The notes beneath the pieces were generated by a model. That model made no database searches, had not been told where the DNA came from, and was given only the letters and a program-made list of their open reading frames with translations. Shown piece by piece: positions 1 to 9,928 of a stretch of DNA of 64,000 nucleotides. Made by a program: the position numbers and the translations under genes. The DNA is from Stenotrophomonas maltophilia R551-3 (lineage in GTDB: Bacteria; Pseudomonadota; Gammaproteobacteria; Xanthomonadales; Xanthomonadaceae), in assembly GCF_000020665.1 (NCBI RefSeq), contig NC_011071.1, positions 2,842,501 to 2,906,500 of the forward strand, written 5' to 3'. Position 1 is the first letter of the stretch. Every line of letters begins with the position of its first letter.

Positions 1-678
1 GAGTACACCGACGAAGTGTGCAATGTGATGATTCCGGCCATCGCTGCCGAAGGCCTGGCCGAAGCGGTGGATGTGTTCTGCGAGAACATCGCGTTCTCAC
101 CCGCGCAGGCACGGCAGGTTTTCGAAGCCGCGCGCGCGCACGGACTGGCGATCAAGATCCACGCCGAGCAGCTGAGCAACCAGCATGGCGCCGAACTGGC
201 CGCCAGCTTCGGTGCACTCTCGGCCGACCATATCGAACATCTGGACGACGCCGGCATCGCCGCGATGGCCGCGGCCGGCACTGTCGCCGTGCTGCTGCCG
301 GGCGCCTTCTATTTCACCCGCGATACCACCCTGCCGCCGATTGCCGCGCTGCGCGCGGCCGGCGTGCCACTGGCGCTGGCCACCGACAGCAACCCCGGCA
401 CATCACCACTGACCAGCCCGCTGCTGGCCATGAACATGGGCGCGACCCTGTTCCGCCTGACCGTGGACGAGTGCATCGCCGGCTTCACCCGTGAAGCAGC
501 GCGCGCACTGGGCCGTGGCGATCGCATCGGTCGCCTCGCCATCGGCATGGACTGCGACCTGGCGATCTGGGACATCGACGCCCCCGCCGACCTGGTCTAT
601 CGCATTGGATTCAACCCGCTGCACGCGCGCGTGGTGCGCGGACAGCCCGACCTGCCTGCCTCCTGGAGCAACACATGA
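1..678 (+). CDS. hutI: Imidazolonepropionase, C-terminal part (start lies before the window)
   Basis: HutI hydrolyses 4-imidazolone-5-propionate to formiminoglutamate, the third step of cytoplasmic histidine breakdown. The reading frame is open from base 1, so only about the last 225 residues are present; a typical HutI has about 400. The amidohydrolase landmarks are visible: KIHAEQLSN and SADHIEHL carry histidines of the metal/active site, and [10 protein letters not shown] carries the conserved late aspartate. The ATG at 16 is internal and is not the real start. The stop codon overlaps the hutH start (ATGA), which implies translational coupling. The following genes hutH, hutG and hutU confirm the assignment. 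Confidence 0.96.
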   Translation, partial: EYTDEVCNVMIPAIAAEGLAEAVDVFCENIAFSPAQARQVFEAARAHGLAIKIHAEQLSNQHGAELAASFGALSADHIEHLDDAGIAAMAAAGTVAVLLPGAFYFTRDTTLPPIAALRAAGVPLALATDSNPGTSPLTSPLLAMNMGATLFRLTVDECIAGFTREAARALGRGDRIGRLAIGMDCDLAIWDIDAPADLVYRIGFNPLHARVVRGQPDLPASWSNT

Positions 679-2216
679 GCAACACCCTGGTTCTTCGCCC
701 CGGCCATGTCACCCTCGCCCAGTGGCGGCAGGCCTATCGCGGTGCACCGCTTGCACTGGACCCGGCCGCGCTGCCGGCCGTGCGTGCCAGTGCCGCGACC
801 GTGGCCGCCATCGTCGCCAAGGGCGCACCGGTGTATGGCATCAACACCGGCTTCGGCAAGCTGGCCAGCGTGCGCATCGAGCGCGAAGACCTGGCCACCC
901 TGCAGCGGAACATCGTGCTCTCGCACGCTGCCGGTGTTGGCGAGCCGATGCCCGCCAGCGTGGTGCGCCTGATGATGGCGCTGAAGCTGGTCAGCCTGGC
1001 GCAGGGTGCTTCGGGCATCCGCGAGGAAACCCTGCTGCTGCTGGAAGCAATGCTGGTCAAGGGCGTGCTGCCGGTGGTGCCCGCACAGGGCTCGGTGGGT
1101 GCCTCGGGTGACCTGGCGCCGCTCTCGCACCTGGCCAGCGTGATGCTGGGCGTGGGCGAAGCCTTCATCGGAGACGAACGCCTGCCGGCGATCGATGCAC
1201 TGTCACGTGCTGGCCTGCAGCCCATCGAGCTGGGTGCGAAGGAAGGCCTGGCGCTGCTCAACGGCACCCAGTTCTCCACCGCCTATGCGCTGGCCGGTCT
1301 GTTCGAGATCGAGACCGTGTTCCAGGCCGCACTGGTCACCGGTGCGCTGTCGGTGGAAGCCGCGAAGGGCTCGGATACGCCGTTCGATCCGCGCATCCAT
1401 GCCCTGCGTGGGCAGCGCGGTCAGATCGCAACCGCTGCCACCCTGCGCAGCTTGATGCAGGACTCGGGCATCCGCGAATCGCACCGCGACAACGACGTGC
1501 GCGTGCAGGATCCGTACTGCCTGCGCTGCCAGCCGCAGGTGATGGGCGCGGCGCTGGACATCCTGCGCCAGGCCGCGACCACGCTGGAAATCGAAGCCAA
1601 CGGCGTCTCCGACAATCCGCTGGTATTCACCGAGACCGGCGAAGCACTGTCCGGGGGCAACTTCCACGCCGAACCGGTGGCCTTCGCCGCCGACATGCTG
1701 GCGATGGCGGTGTGCGAGATCGGTTCGATCAGCGAGCGCCGCCTGGCGATGCTGGTGGACCCGGCGCTGTCCGGCCTGCCTGCGTTCCTGACCCCGCGCC
1801 CAGGCCTGAATTCCGGCTTCATGATCCCGCAGGTGACGGCGGCCGCGCTGGTCTCGGAAAACAAGCAGCGCGCCTACCCGGCCAGCGTTGATTCGATCCC
1901 GACCTCGGCCAACCAGGAAGACCATGTGTCGATGGCCGCGCATGGCGCACGCCGCCTGATGCAGATGGCCGAGAACGCCGCCAACGTGATCGGCATCGAG
2001 CTGCTGGCCGCCGCGCAGGGCTGCGACTTCCACGCGCCGCTGCGCTCCAGTGCCGCGCTGGAATCCGTGCGCGCCACCCTGCGTGCGCAGGTGCCGACGC
2101 TGGAAGAAGACCGCTACTTCCACCCGGACATGGTGACCGCCACGAACCTGGTGCGCAGCGGCGCGCTGGCACAGGGCTTGGCGGAGCTGCTGCCGACCGT
2201 GGAACCGCAGGCATGA
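675..2216 (+). CDS. hutH: Histidine ammonia-lyase
   Basis: HutH deaminates L-histidine to trans-urocanate, the first step of histidine use. The protein has 513 residues, the usual size. The sequence [14 protein letters not shown] contains the Ala143-Ser144-Gly145 triad that cyclises to the MIO electrophile, and YGINTGFG near residue 54 is the conserved N-terminal active-site loop. The start overlaps the hutI stop by four bases and the stop overlaps the hutG start by four, so the gene is internal to a compact operon. No regulator or promoter of the operon lies in the window. Confidence 0.98.
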   Translation: MSNTLVLRPGHVTLAQWRQAYRGAPLALDPAALPAVRASAATVAAIVAKGAPVYGINTGFGKLASVRIEREDLATLQRNIVLSHAAGVGEPMPASVVRLMMALKLVSLAQGASGIREETLLLLEAMLVKGVLPVVPAQGSVGASGDLAPLSHLASVMLGVGEAFIGDERLPAIDALSRAGLQPIELGAKEGLALLNGTQFSTAYALAGLFEIETVFQAALVTGALSVEAAKGSDTPFDPRIHALRGQRGQIATAATLRSLMQDSGIRESHRDNDVRVQDPYCLRCQPQVMGAALDILRQAATTLEIEANGVSDNPLVFTETGEALSGGNFHAEPVAFAADMLAMAVCEIGSISERRLAMLVDPALSGLPAFLTPRPGLNSGFMIPQVTAAALVSENKQRAYPASVDSIPTSANQEDHVSMAAHGARRLMQMAENAANVIGIELLAAAQGCDFHAPLRSSAALESVRATLRAQVPTLEEDRYFHPDMVTATNLVRSGALAQGLAELLPTVEPQA

Positions 2217-3063
2217 GTGCCCATCCCGAATGGCTGACGGTGCACGAAGGCGATGCCCCGCTGATCGTCAGCTTCCCGCATACCGGCAGCGAGCTGCCGC
2301 ACGACCTGATCGGCGACTTCCACTCGCCGTGGCTGGCCCGCCGCGACGCAGACTGGTGGGTGCACGAACTGTACGACTTCGTGCGCGGCATGGGCGCAAC
2401 CACGGTGCGCTCGGCGATCTCACGTTCGGTGATCGACCTCAACCGCGATCCCAGCGGCGTGTCGCTGTACCCGGGCCAGAACACCACCGGCCTGTGCCCG
2501 CTCACCACCTTCGACAACCAGCCGCTGTATCACGCCGGCCGCGAGCCGGACGAAGCAGAAATTACTCGCCGTCGTGATACCTATTTCCTGCCCTACCACG
2601 ATGCATTGGCCACGCAGATTACGCGCCTGCGTGCACGCCACGGCACCGTGGTGGTGTACGACGCGCACTCGATCCGCTCGCATATCCCGCACCTGTTCGA
2701 GGGTGAGCTGCCGCAGTTCAATCTCGGCACCGCCGGTCCCTCCGGTGCTCCGGACACCTCCTGCGACAACGCGCTGAGCGATGTGGTGGAGAACCTGCTG
2801 AAGATCAGCGGCATGAGCCAGGTGCGCAACGGCCGCTTCAAGGGCGGTTGGATCACCCGCCACTACAGCAACGTCGCCGGCGGCGTGCACAGCCTGCAGA
2901 TGGAGCTGGCCTGCCGCGGCTACATGCACGAACCCCTGCCGGACCAGGTGGACGAACACAGCTGGCCCACCCCGCTCGACCCCGACCACGCCGCACCGCT
3001 GCGCCACACCCTGGCGCAGGTGCTCAACGCCTGCCTTGAATTCGCTACGAACCGGAGCGCCGC

Positions 3064-3067
<4 letters not shown>
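2213..3067 (+). CDS. hutG: N-formylglutamate deformylase
   Basis: This protein is expected to hydrolyse N-formyl-L-glutamate to glutamate and formate, the last step of the five-step histidine route that uses HutF (formiminoglutamate deiminase). The 284-residue protein starts with a typical segment, [12 protein letters not shown], and contains [19 protein letters not shown], with Asp and His residues consistent with a metal-dependent amidohydrolase of the N-formylglutamate family. It overlaps hutH and hutU by ATGA at both ends. It is not the arginase-like formiminoglutamase that other bacteria also call HutG, so a hutF gene is expected elsewhere, probably upstream of the window. Confidence 0.95.
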
Positions 3068-4731
<1,664 letters not shown>

Positions 4732-4740
4732 TCGCGGGGG

Positions 4741-4763
4741 TGCCGGCCAGCGGCCGGCACTAC
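4741..4763. repeat. SMAG-type palindrome, single copy
   Basis: A palindrome of the TGCCGGCC/GGCCGGCA type ends in CACTAC, the reverse of the GTAG signature of S. maltophilia SMAG repeats. It begins ten bases after the hutU stop and could serve as an mRNA 3' stem. Similar copies lie at 35015-35037 and 61119-61188. Confidence 0.8.
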
Positions 4764-4775
4764 CGTAAGGCACCT

Positions 4776-4858
4776 GTAGAGCCGAGCCATGCTCGGCTTA
4801 ATGCTTCCGGGTGCACGACACATGATCCGAATGCAGCCGAGCATGGGCTCGGCTCTAC
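4776..4858. repeat. SMAG inverted pair with an intact IS110 target site
   Basis: Two palindromes in opposite orientation form a large cruciform-like unit: GTAGAGCCGAGCCATGCTCGGCT at the left and its near mirror image ending CTCGGCTCTAC at the right. This is the dimer arrangement typical of SMAG elements. The 14-mer CTCGGCTCTACATG at 4848-4861 is exactly the site that the nearby IS110 element occupies in another copy. Confidence 0.88.
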
Positions 4859-4919
4859 ATGCTTGACCCCAACTCGCGCCGTGACCAACATGCGCCATCA
4901 CCGCTGATGGAACACCGCG

Positions 4920-6356
4920 ATGTACCGCACCCTTGCTGCCGCATTGCTCTGTTCCCTGGCCATCGCCCTACCCGCCTCGGCGCGTGACGTCCCTATCGGC
5001 CTCTCTTCCCGGCTCGACACCCAGCTGCAGGCCAACCGCGAACGCTACGGCATCGCCGGCCAGGCGGTGCTGGTCGCGCACAATGGCCAGGTGCTGTACC
5101 AGGGCGCCAGCGGCGAGCGCGATCCGGCCACCCATGCACCGGCCACCGTGAATTCCATCTTCGCCGCGCAATCGATGGCCAAGCTGCTGACCAGCACGCT
5201 GGTGATGCAACTGGTGGACCAGGGCAAGGTGGATCTTGACGCACCGGCCAACCGTTATGTTCCGGACCTTCCGGCTCCTTGGCAGGCAATCCACGTACGC
5301 GATTTCCTCAACCACAGCTCGGGTATCGGCGAGTACTACGACCGGGTGGACAACCGCTGGGTGAGCAAGGGCTACCCCGGTGTGGCGCCCGACCTTGCAG
5401 CTGCGCTGAAGGTGGCTGCGGCGGCGCCGATGCAGTTCGCCACCGGCAGCCGCGTGCAGTACACGCAGGCCAACTACCTGGTGCTGACCGCCTTGCTGGA
5501 AGCGCATTACCGCAAGCCCTACCCGGCCATTGCGCGCGAACGCATCCTGCAACCACTGAAGATGACCAGTACCTCATGGGGCGTCACCAGCGTGCCAGCC
5601 ACGCGCGCGGCGGTGCCTTACATCGGCAAGGACGGCCAACTGCAGCCGGCCAATGAAGTTCCCTGGCCGGACTACGGTTGGGGCCACGCCGACCTGCAGA
5701 CCACCGTGGGCGACATGAATCGATTCCTGCAGGCGCTGGCGACCGGCAAGCTGCTGCGCACGGCGACCCTGGAAAAACTCTGGCAGCCGCAGAAACTGAG
5801 CGGTGGCGGCAGCAATTTCTTCTCCACCGGTTGGGACACAACCCGCAGCGACGGCTACACCCAGGTCGGCCACGATGGCGGTACCCGTGTACGTGCGCGG
5901 CTGGCCTACAAGGGCTCGCTGGCCAGCGGTTACTGGGTGTTCGTGTACCTGACCAACGGCAGCGCACGCAATGTCTGGTCGAGCACGCTGGTGGAGAGCA
6001 CGATGGCGGTCGCCGCACCGGAGGAGTTTCCGCATGCGGTGTTGTCCGAGCGGCTGATCGCGTATGCGCTGGATGACAGTGCCGATGCGACACTGGTGAT
6101 GCGTAACTGGCTGCACGGCAACAATGGGATTCCCGCCGGCGAGCTGGAACGTACGATCAACGCCAGTGGCTATGCCATCCGCGAGAGTCTGGGTGCCGGC
6201 AAGGCGCTGAAGGTGTTCACGCTCAACACCGAGCTGTATCCGGATTCGGCCAACGCGTGGGACAGCTTGGCCGAATGCCATGCGGCACTGGGCGAGAAGG
6301 AAACGGCCGATCGGCTGTATGCGAAGGCCAAGGCGCTGGCCAAGCCCTCGCGGTAA
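4920..6356 (+). CDS. Exported serine hydrolase of the beta-lactamase/esterase (S12) family
   Basis: The protein has 478 residues and begins with a signal peptide (hydrophobic run to about residue 21, ending PASARD), so it should act in the periplasm. The SxxK nucleophile motif is Ser85-Met-Ala-Lys88 in FAAQSMAKLLTS. The second motif is YTQ in VQYTQANYLVLT instead of the usual YxN. HDGG in TQVGHDGGTRVR sits at the KTG-equivalent position. The C-terminal 90 residues hold a TPR-like stretch (ELYPDSANAWDSLAECHAALGEKETADRLYAKAKAL). The substrate cannot be told; family members include esterases, D-aminopeptidases and beta-lactamase-like proteins. It is a single gene flanked by SMAG pairs on both sides. 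Confidence 0.85.
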   Translation: MYRTLAAALLCSLAIALPASARDVPIGLSSRLDTQLQANRERYGIAGQAVLVAHNGQVLYQGASGERDPATHAPATVNSIFAAQSMAKLLTSTLVMQLVDQGKVDLDAPANRYVPDLPAPWQAIHVRDFLNHSSGIGEYYDRVDNRWVSKGYPGVAPDLAAALKVAAAAPMQFATGSRVQYTQANYLVLTALLEAHYRKPYPAIARERILQPLKMTSTSWGVTSVPATRAAVPYIGKDGQLQPANEVPWPDYGWGHADLQTTVGDMNRFLQALATGKLLRTATLEKLWQPQKLSGGGSNFFSTGWDTTRSDGYTQVGHDGGTRVRARLAYKGSLASGYWVFVYLTNGSARNVWSSTLVESTMAVAAPEEFPHAVLSERLIAYALDDSADATLVMRNWLHGNNGIPAGELERTINASGYAIRESLGAGKALKVFTLNTELYPDSANAWDSLAECHAALGEKETADRLYAKAKALAKPSR

Positions 6357-6362
6357 CCTTCT

Positions 6363-6449
6363 GTAGAGCCGAGCCCATGCTCGGCTGCTCTTCGTTTCGA
6401 GCGAAGGAAACCCGCGCTGCGCGCGATAGCCGAGCATGGGCTCGGCTCT
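6363..6449. repeat. SMAG inverted pair, right end cut by the IS110 element
   Basis: The unit starts with GTAGAGCCGAGC at 6363 and continues to a second palindrome ending CTCGGCTCT at 6449. The expected terminal AC is not there. It is found instead at 7674-7675, right after the insertion sequence, so this SMAG copy is interrupted two bases from its end. Confidence 0.85.
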
Positions 6450-6482
6450 TGTGTCTTGGATCGTGCCCTGATCAGGCACAAT

Positions 6483-6660
6483 CCCCCGGTGACCCGGGAG
6501 GCTCCGATGACGCTGCCTCGGCTCTTAAGCCTTCGAGCTTGCAAAGTAGATTCAGCGCGTCGGCGGCCTGACACCGCCATGGAACTTGAACGGTATCTTA
6601 GGCCCGCCATCGGGTGAGAGCCTGTACTCACAAGGGCAAGTCTGGCGGCTTCCGATCACG
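6483..6660 (+). ncRNA. Predicted bridge RNA of the IS110 element (limits approximate)
   Basis: Reading 5' to 3': a hairpin at 6485-6498 (CCCGG, loop TGAC, CCGGG). Next comes a target-binding loop, closed by CGCTG (6511-6515) pairing with CAGCG (6553-6557). It carries the left guide CTCGGCTCT (6517-6525), an inner hairpin AAGC/GCTT (6527-6540) and the right guide GTAG (6546-6549). Then comes a donor-binding loop with the left guide ACGGTATCT (6590-6598), an inner CCCG/CGGG hairpin (6603-6614) and the right guide CACAAG (6629-6634). The left target guide equals the target 6441-6449 over nine bases. GTAG is the complement of CTAC at the right of the target. ACGGTATCT equals the element's right end 7665-7673. 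CACAAG is the complement of CTTGTG at the left end (6448-6453). This is the architecture described for IS621; transcription is inferred. Confidence 0.82.
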
Positions 6661-6687
6661 ATCGTAAGTTCAAGCTGGAGCGAAATC

Positions 6688-7653
6688 ATGCAATTTATCG
6701 GCATCGACGCAGCCAAGGCGACTTTTGACATCGCCCTGCCTCTATCTCACGGCAAGTATCGAACCAAGGCCAAACTCCCCAATACGCCAAAGGGTTTTGA
6801 TGAGCTTCTGGCTTGGCGCGCCAAACATGCGCCGAACGCGGCGGTAGGTATGGAGGCTACAGGCATCTATCACGAGGCCTTGGCTCAAGCACTGGTGGAG
6901 GCGGGGGTCGTGGTTCATGTGGCCAATCCCGCCCGAGTAAAGGCGTTTGGGCAGGCGGAGGGGATGCGGACCAAGACTGACCGCAGCGACGCCAAGCTGA
7001 TTGCCCGGTTTTTTGAGGCACAACGCTCGGAAAAGCTGCATCCCTACGTTCCACCGACGCCCTCGGAGGTGAAGCTGCGCGCCTTGGTACGGCGTCGAGA
7101 TGACCTCCAGGAAATGCTGCAGATGGAGCACAACCGCCTGGACGTTGCCGATATCTCGGTCCAGCAAGGGATCAAGGATGTGATCCGGACGTTGGAAGAG
7201 CAGATCAAGCAGGTCCAGAAGGCGATTGAGGACCATATCGATAACGATCCGGACCTGCGCCGGCGTCATCAACTGCTTACCAGCATCCCCGGTGTAGGCA
7301 ACACCAGCAGTGCCCAGCTGTTGGCCATGCTGGGGGATCTAAGCAAATACAGCGACGTGCGCCAGGTGGTTGCCCACGCGGGCCTGAATCCGGCCCAGCG
7401 TCAATCAGGAAACTACGAAGGCAAATGCCGGATATCACGCGTCGGCGACGCCAATTTCCGCAAAAAGCTGTACATGCCGGCGCTGACCGGGAAGACCCAC
7501 AACCCCACACTGAAGTCCTTTGCAGACCGGCTCAGCGCGAAAGGCAAGCCCTTCAAGGTCGTCATGTGTGCAGTGATGCGCAAGCTCATCCATCTGATTT
7601 GGGGCGTACTGAGAAGTGGCCGACCCATTGAGCCTGACGTCGCCCTTGCCTAG
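6688..7653 (+). CDS. IS110-family transposase (bridge-RNA-guided recombinase)
   Basis: The enzyme has 321 residues. It should cut and rejoin the CT core of target and donor with a RuvC-like domain plus a catalytic serine, guided by the bridge RNA. The DEDD residues are visible: Asp7 in FIGIDAAK, Glu56 in GMEATGIYHEA, Asp98 and Asp101 in TKTDRSDAK. The nucleophilic serine is Ser240 in QRQSGNYEGKCRIS. The spacing matches IS621 (Asp11, Glu60, Asp102, Asp105, Ser241 as remembered). A coiled-coil-like linker lies at residues 135-185, and IPGVGNTSSAQLLAMLGD begins the C-terminal transposase_20 domain. The ATG at 6688 was chosen because GGAG lies eight bases upstream; an in-frame start at 6586 would run through the RNA's donor loop. 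Codon use is visibly less GC-rich than in the neighbours. The gene is intact. Confidence 0.95.
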   Translation: MQFIGIDAAKATFDIALPLSHGKYRTKAKLPNTPKGFDELLAWRAKHAPNAAVGMEATGIYHEALAQALVEAGVVVHVANPARVKAFGQAEGMRTKTDRSDAKLIARFFEAQRSEKLHPYVPPTPSEVKLRALVRRRDDLQEMLQMEHNRLDVADISVQQGIKDVIRTLEEQIKQVQKAIEDHIDNDPDLRRRHQLLTSIPGVGNTSSAQLLAMLGDLSKYSDVRQVVAHAGLNPAQRQSGNYEGKCRISRVGDANFRKKLYMPALTGKTHNPTLKSFADRLSAKGKPFKVVMCAVMRKLIHLIWGVLRSGRPIEPDVALA

Positions 7654-7773
7654 GCGAGGGCGACACGGTATCTACATGGACGCTGCAGACCGCCCCATAC
7701 GCGACGGATGGGTGACGTGGCGCCGCCGACCTGTTAACTTGCGCGCCACTTTCGTGGTTTACAGCATTCCCGC

Positions 7774-9882
7774 ATGTCGCTCTCGCCGTACCGCCCCACC
7801 CCGTCGCTGCTGTTTCTGGCCGTATCCCTCGGCCTCTCCTCCATCGCCGCCGCGGCTCCGCAGGCCACCACGCTGGATGCGGTGCAGGTCACCGCTGCCG
7901 ATGCCAGCGCGCAGGCGCGCGATGCGCTGAAGCGCGTACCCGGCGCCAGCAACGTCATCGACGTAGCCAAGGCCGACAGCCGCTTGTCCAGCAGTGCCGA
8001 TGTGCTGGCCCACCAGCCGGGCATCAGCGCGCATTCGCCGGGTAATGAGGGCACCAAGGTCTCGATCCGTGGCTCGGGCATCAATCGTGGTCCTGGCGCG
8101 CATGCCTCGGGTATTGCAGTGTCGATCGACGGTCTGCCACTGACCGGCCCGGGCGGCACGCCCTACGAGCTGCTGGAACCGCTGTGGCTGTCGCGCGTGG
8201 AAGTCCTGCGCGGCGCCAACGGTTTCGAGCGTGGCGCGCTGGCGCTGGGCGGTGCCATCGACTACGTCAGCCGCAGCGGCCGTGATTCGGCCGGCGTGCA
8301 GCTGCACTACGAAGCCGGCAGCCGTGGCTACCAGAAGCGCGGCATCAGCTGGGGCGGCGTCAATGGTGATGTCGATTACTTCCTGGCCTACACCGATACC
8401 GAATTCGATGGTTATCAGCGCCATGCGCGCGGCGATGGCAAAGGCGCGATGGCCAACATCGGCTGGCAGATCACGCCCGACCTGCAGACGCGCTTCTTCG
8501 TGCGCTACCGCGAGACCAATCACGAAACGCCCGGTCGCCTGACCCGCGATCAGATCCGCAACGACCCACGTGCCGCGAATGCGGCCAACCTGGCCATTGA
8601 TGCGCGCCGCCCGCAGCCGGGCAGCACCTGGGTGGGCAACGTCACAACGCTGCAGATCGATGAAAATTCCTCGCTGCAGGCCGGGCTGGTCTATCACACG
8701 TACCCGATGGACTTGAACGAGAGCCTGTACCGGCAGCAGCTGGACTACGCCAACCTCAACGCCACGCTGGACTACCGCCGCCGCCACCAGCTGTTCGGCC
8801 TGGACAGCGAAACCACGGTCGGCCTGCGCGTCACCCACGATCTGGACGCCGATGTGCGCGAGTCGCTGCGCTTTGCCAGCAACGGCTATGCTGCCGGCAC
8901 GCGCACACGCGCCTTCCGCCACCACGGCACCGACAGCACGCTGCACGTCGGCAATACCCTCACCTTCAATGACCGCCTGCGCATGCAGACCGGGCTGGCA
9001 CTGATCAACACCCGTCGCGATGTGCAGGTGACCTGGCCGAGCAGCGGCGGCCGTCTGCGAGACCACGACTGGGACTATGCGCCGCGACTGGGCTTCACCT
9101 GGCAGCACAGCGCGCAGACGCAGTGGTTCGGCAACCTCAGCCGCTCGGTGGAAGCACCGCATCCGTGGTCGATGATCTGGGGTTCCAACCAGTACTTCGG
9201 GCCGGGCAATGGCCCGTCCAGCGGCCGCCAGCGCGCGCCGGTACCGATGCAGAACCAGACCGCCACAACGCTGGAGCTGGGCGCGCGCGGTGACGCGGCG
9301 CTGGGTCGCTGGGAACTGACCGGCTACTACGCGCACGTAAACCACGAACTGCTGAGCGTCGAACTGCAACCAGTGCCGAACCTGTTCATCGCCGAGAACA
9401 ACGCCAGCCCCACCGTGCACCGCGGCATCGAAGCCGGGCTGGACAGCACGCTGTGGCAGGCCGCGCCGGGCCGTCTGTCGTTGCGCCAAGCGTACACCTT
9501 CAATGATTTCCGCTATCGCCATGATGCGCGCTTCGGCAGCAACCGCCTGCCCGGCCTGCCGCAACACGCCTACCAAGCCGAACTCCGCTTTGACCACGCA
9601 TCCGGCCTGTACGCCGCGCTCAATACCGAATACGCCTCGCGCATCGCCGTGGACTACGCCAACAGCTACTGGGCCGACAGCCATGTGATCTTCGGCAGCC
9701 GCATCGGCTACGACGCACCCAACGGACGCTGGCAGGCCTGGGCGGAGATGCGCAACATCGGCAACCGCCACTACGCCGCCACGGTTACGCCGGGCTACGA
9801 CGACGCCGGCAAGGATGTCGCGCGCTCAACACCGGGCGAAGGCCGTGGCATCTACGCTGGTGTGCGTTTGCGCTTTGACTGA
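7774..9882 (+). CDS. TonB-dependent outer-membrane receptor
   Basis: The protein has 702 residues, starting with a signal peptide (LLFLAVSLGLSSIAAAAP) and a TonB-box-like TLDAVQVTA. A plug domain follows (VLAHQPGISAHSPGNEGTKVSIRGSGINRGPGAHASGIAVSIDGLPL and VEVLRGANGFERGALALGGAIDYVSR), then a long beta-barrel ending YAGVRLRFD with the terminal aromatic residue. Such receptors import ferric siderophores or other large ligands; FecA-like metal uptake is plausible but not shown by the sequence. The upstream region was shortened to about 100 bp of native sequence by the IS110 insertion, and no strong Shine-Dalgarno is visible before the ATG. A stem-loop follows the gene. Confidence 0.9.
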   Translation: MSLSPYRPTPSLLFLAVSLGLSSIAAAAPQATTLDAVQVTAADASAQARDALKRVPGASNVIDVAKADSRLSSSADVLAHQPGISAHSPGNEGTKVSIRGSGINRGPGAHASGIAVSIDGLPLTGPGGTPYELLEPLWLSRVEVLRGANGFERGALALGGAIDYVSRSGRDSAGVQLHYEAGSRGYQKRGISWGGVNGDVDYFLAYTDTEFDGYQRHARGDGKGAMANIGWQITPDLQTRFFVRYRETNHETPGRLTRDQIRNDPRAANAANLAIDARRPQPGSTWVGNVTTLQIDENSSLQAGLVYHTYPMDLNESLYRQQLDYANLNATLDYRRRHQLFGLDSETTVGLRVTHDLDADVRESLRFASNGYAAGTRTRAFRHHGTDSTLHVGNTLTFNDRLRMQTGLALINTRRDVQVTWPSSGGRLRDHDWDYAPRLGFTWQHSAQTQWFGNLSRSVEAPHPWSMIWGSNQYFGPGNGPSSGRQRAPVPMQNQTATTLELGARGDAALGRWELTGYYAHVNHELLSVELQPVPNLFIAENNASPTVHRGIEAGLDSTLWQAAPGRLSLRQAYTFNDFRYRHDARFGSNRLPGLPQHAYQAELRFDHASGLYAALNTEYASRIAVDYANSYWADSHVIFGSRIGYDAPNGRWQAWAEMRNIGNRHYAATVTPGYDDAGKDVARSTPGEGRGIYAGVRLRFD

Positions 9883-9890
9883 TGACCGCA

Positions 9891-9919
9891 GGCGGCGCCG
9901 GGCGTGATCCAGCGCCGCC
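9891..9919. terminator. Stem-loop between convergent genes
   Basis: GGCGGCGC (9891-9898) pairs with GCGCCGCC (9912-9919), followed by GTTTC. It lies between the ends of the TonB receptor gene and the opposing membrane-protein gene, so it may serve both strands. The T-run is short. Confidence 0.55.
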
Positions 9920-9928
9920 GTTTCAATG

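Larger units (their letters stand above)
6450..7673 (+). mobile_element. IS110-family insertion sequence, complete, 1224 bp
   Basis: The left end begins TGTGTCTTGG at 6450 after a flanking CT (6448-6449). The right end is ...ACGGTAT followed by CT at 7672-7673. Apart from the shared CT there are no terminal inverted repeats and no longer target duplication, as expected for IS110. Removing 6450-7673 rejoins CTCGGCTCT with ACATG, restoring a normal SMAG terminus identical to 4848-4861 and 18610-18623. The layout is a 238-base 5' non-coding region, the transposase gene, and a 3' tail of only 20 bases, which places it in the IS110 group proper rather than the IS1111 group. The ends were assigned by hand and are supported by the guide matches described for the bridge RNA. 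Confidence 0.88.

Noticed and set aside
4920..6356. Beta-lactamase conferring antibiotic resistance
   Set aside because: Although SxxK is present, the second motif is YTQ and the third HDGG, and a C-terminal TPR-like part is attached; this fits esterase/peptidase-type S12 proteins better than AmpC.
6586..6687. N-terminal extension of the IS110 transposase from an ATG at 6586
   Set aside because: The extra 34 residues have no family similarity, would pass through the predicted donor loop of the bridge RNA, and the ATG at 6688 has a good ribosome site and begins the conserved MQFIGIDAAK.
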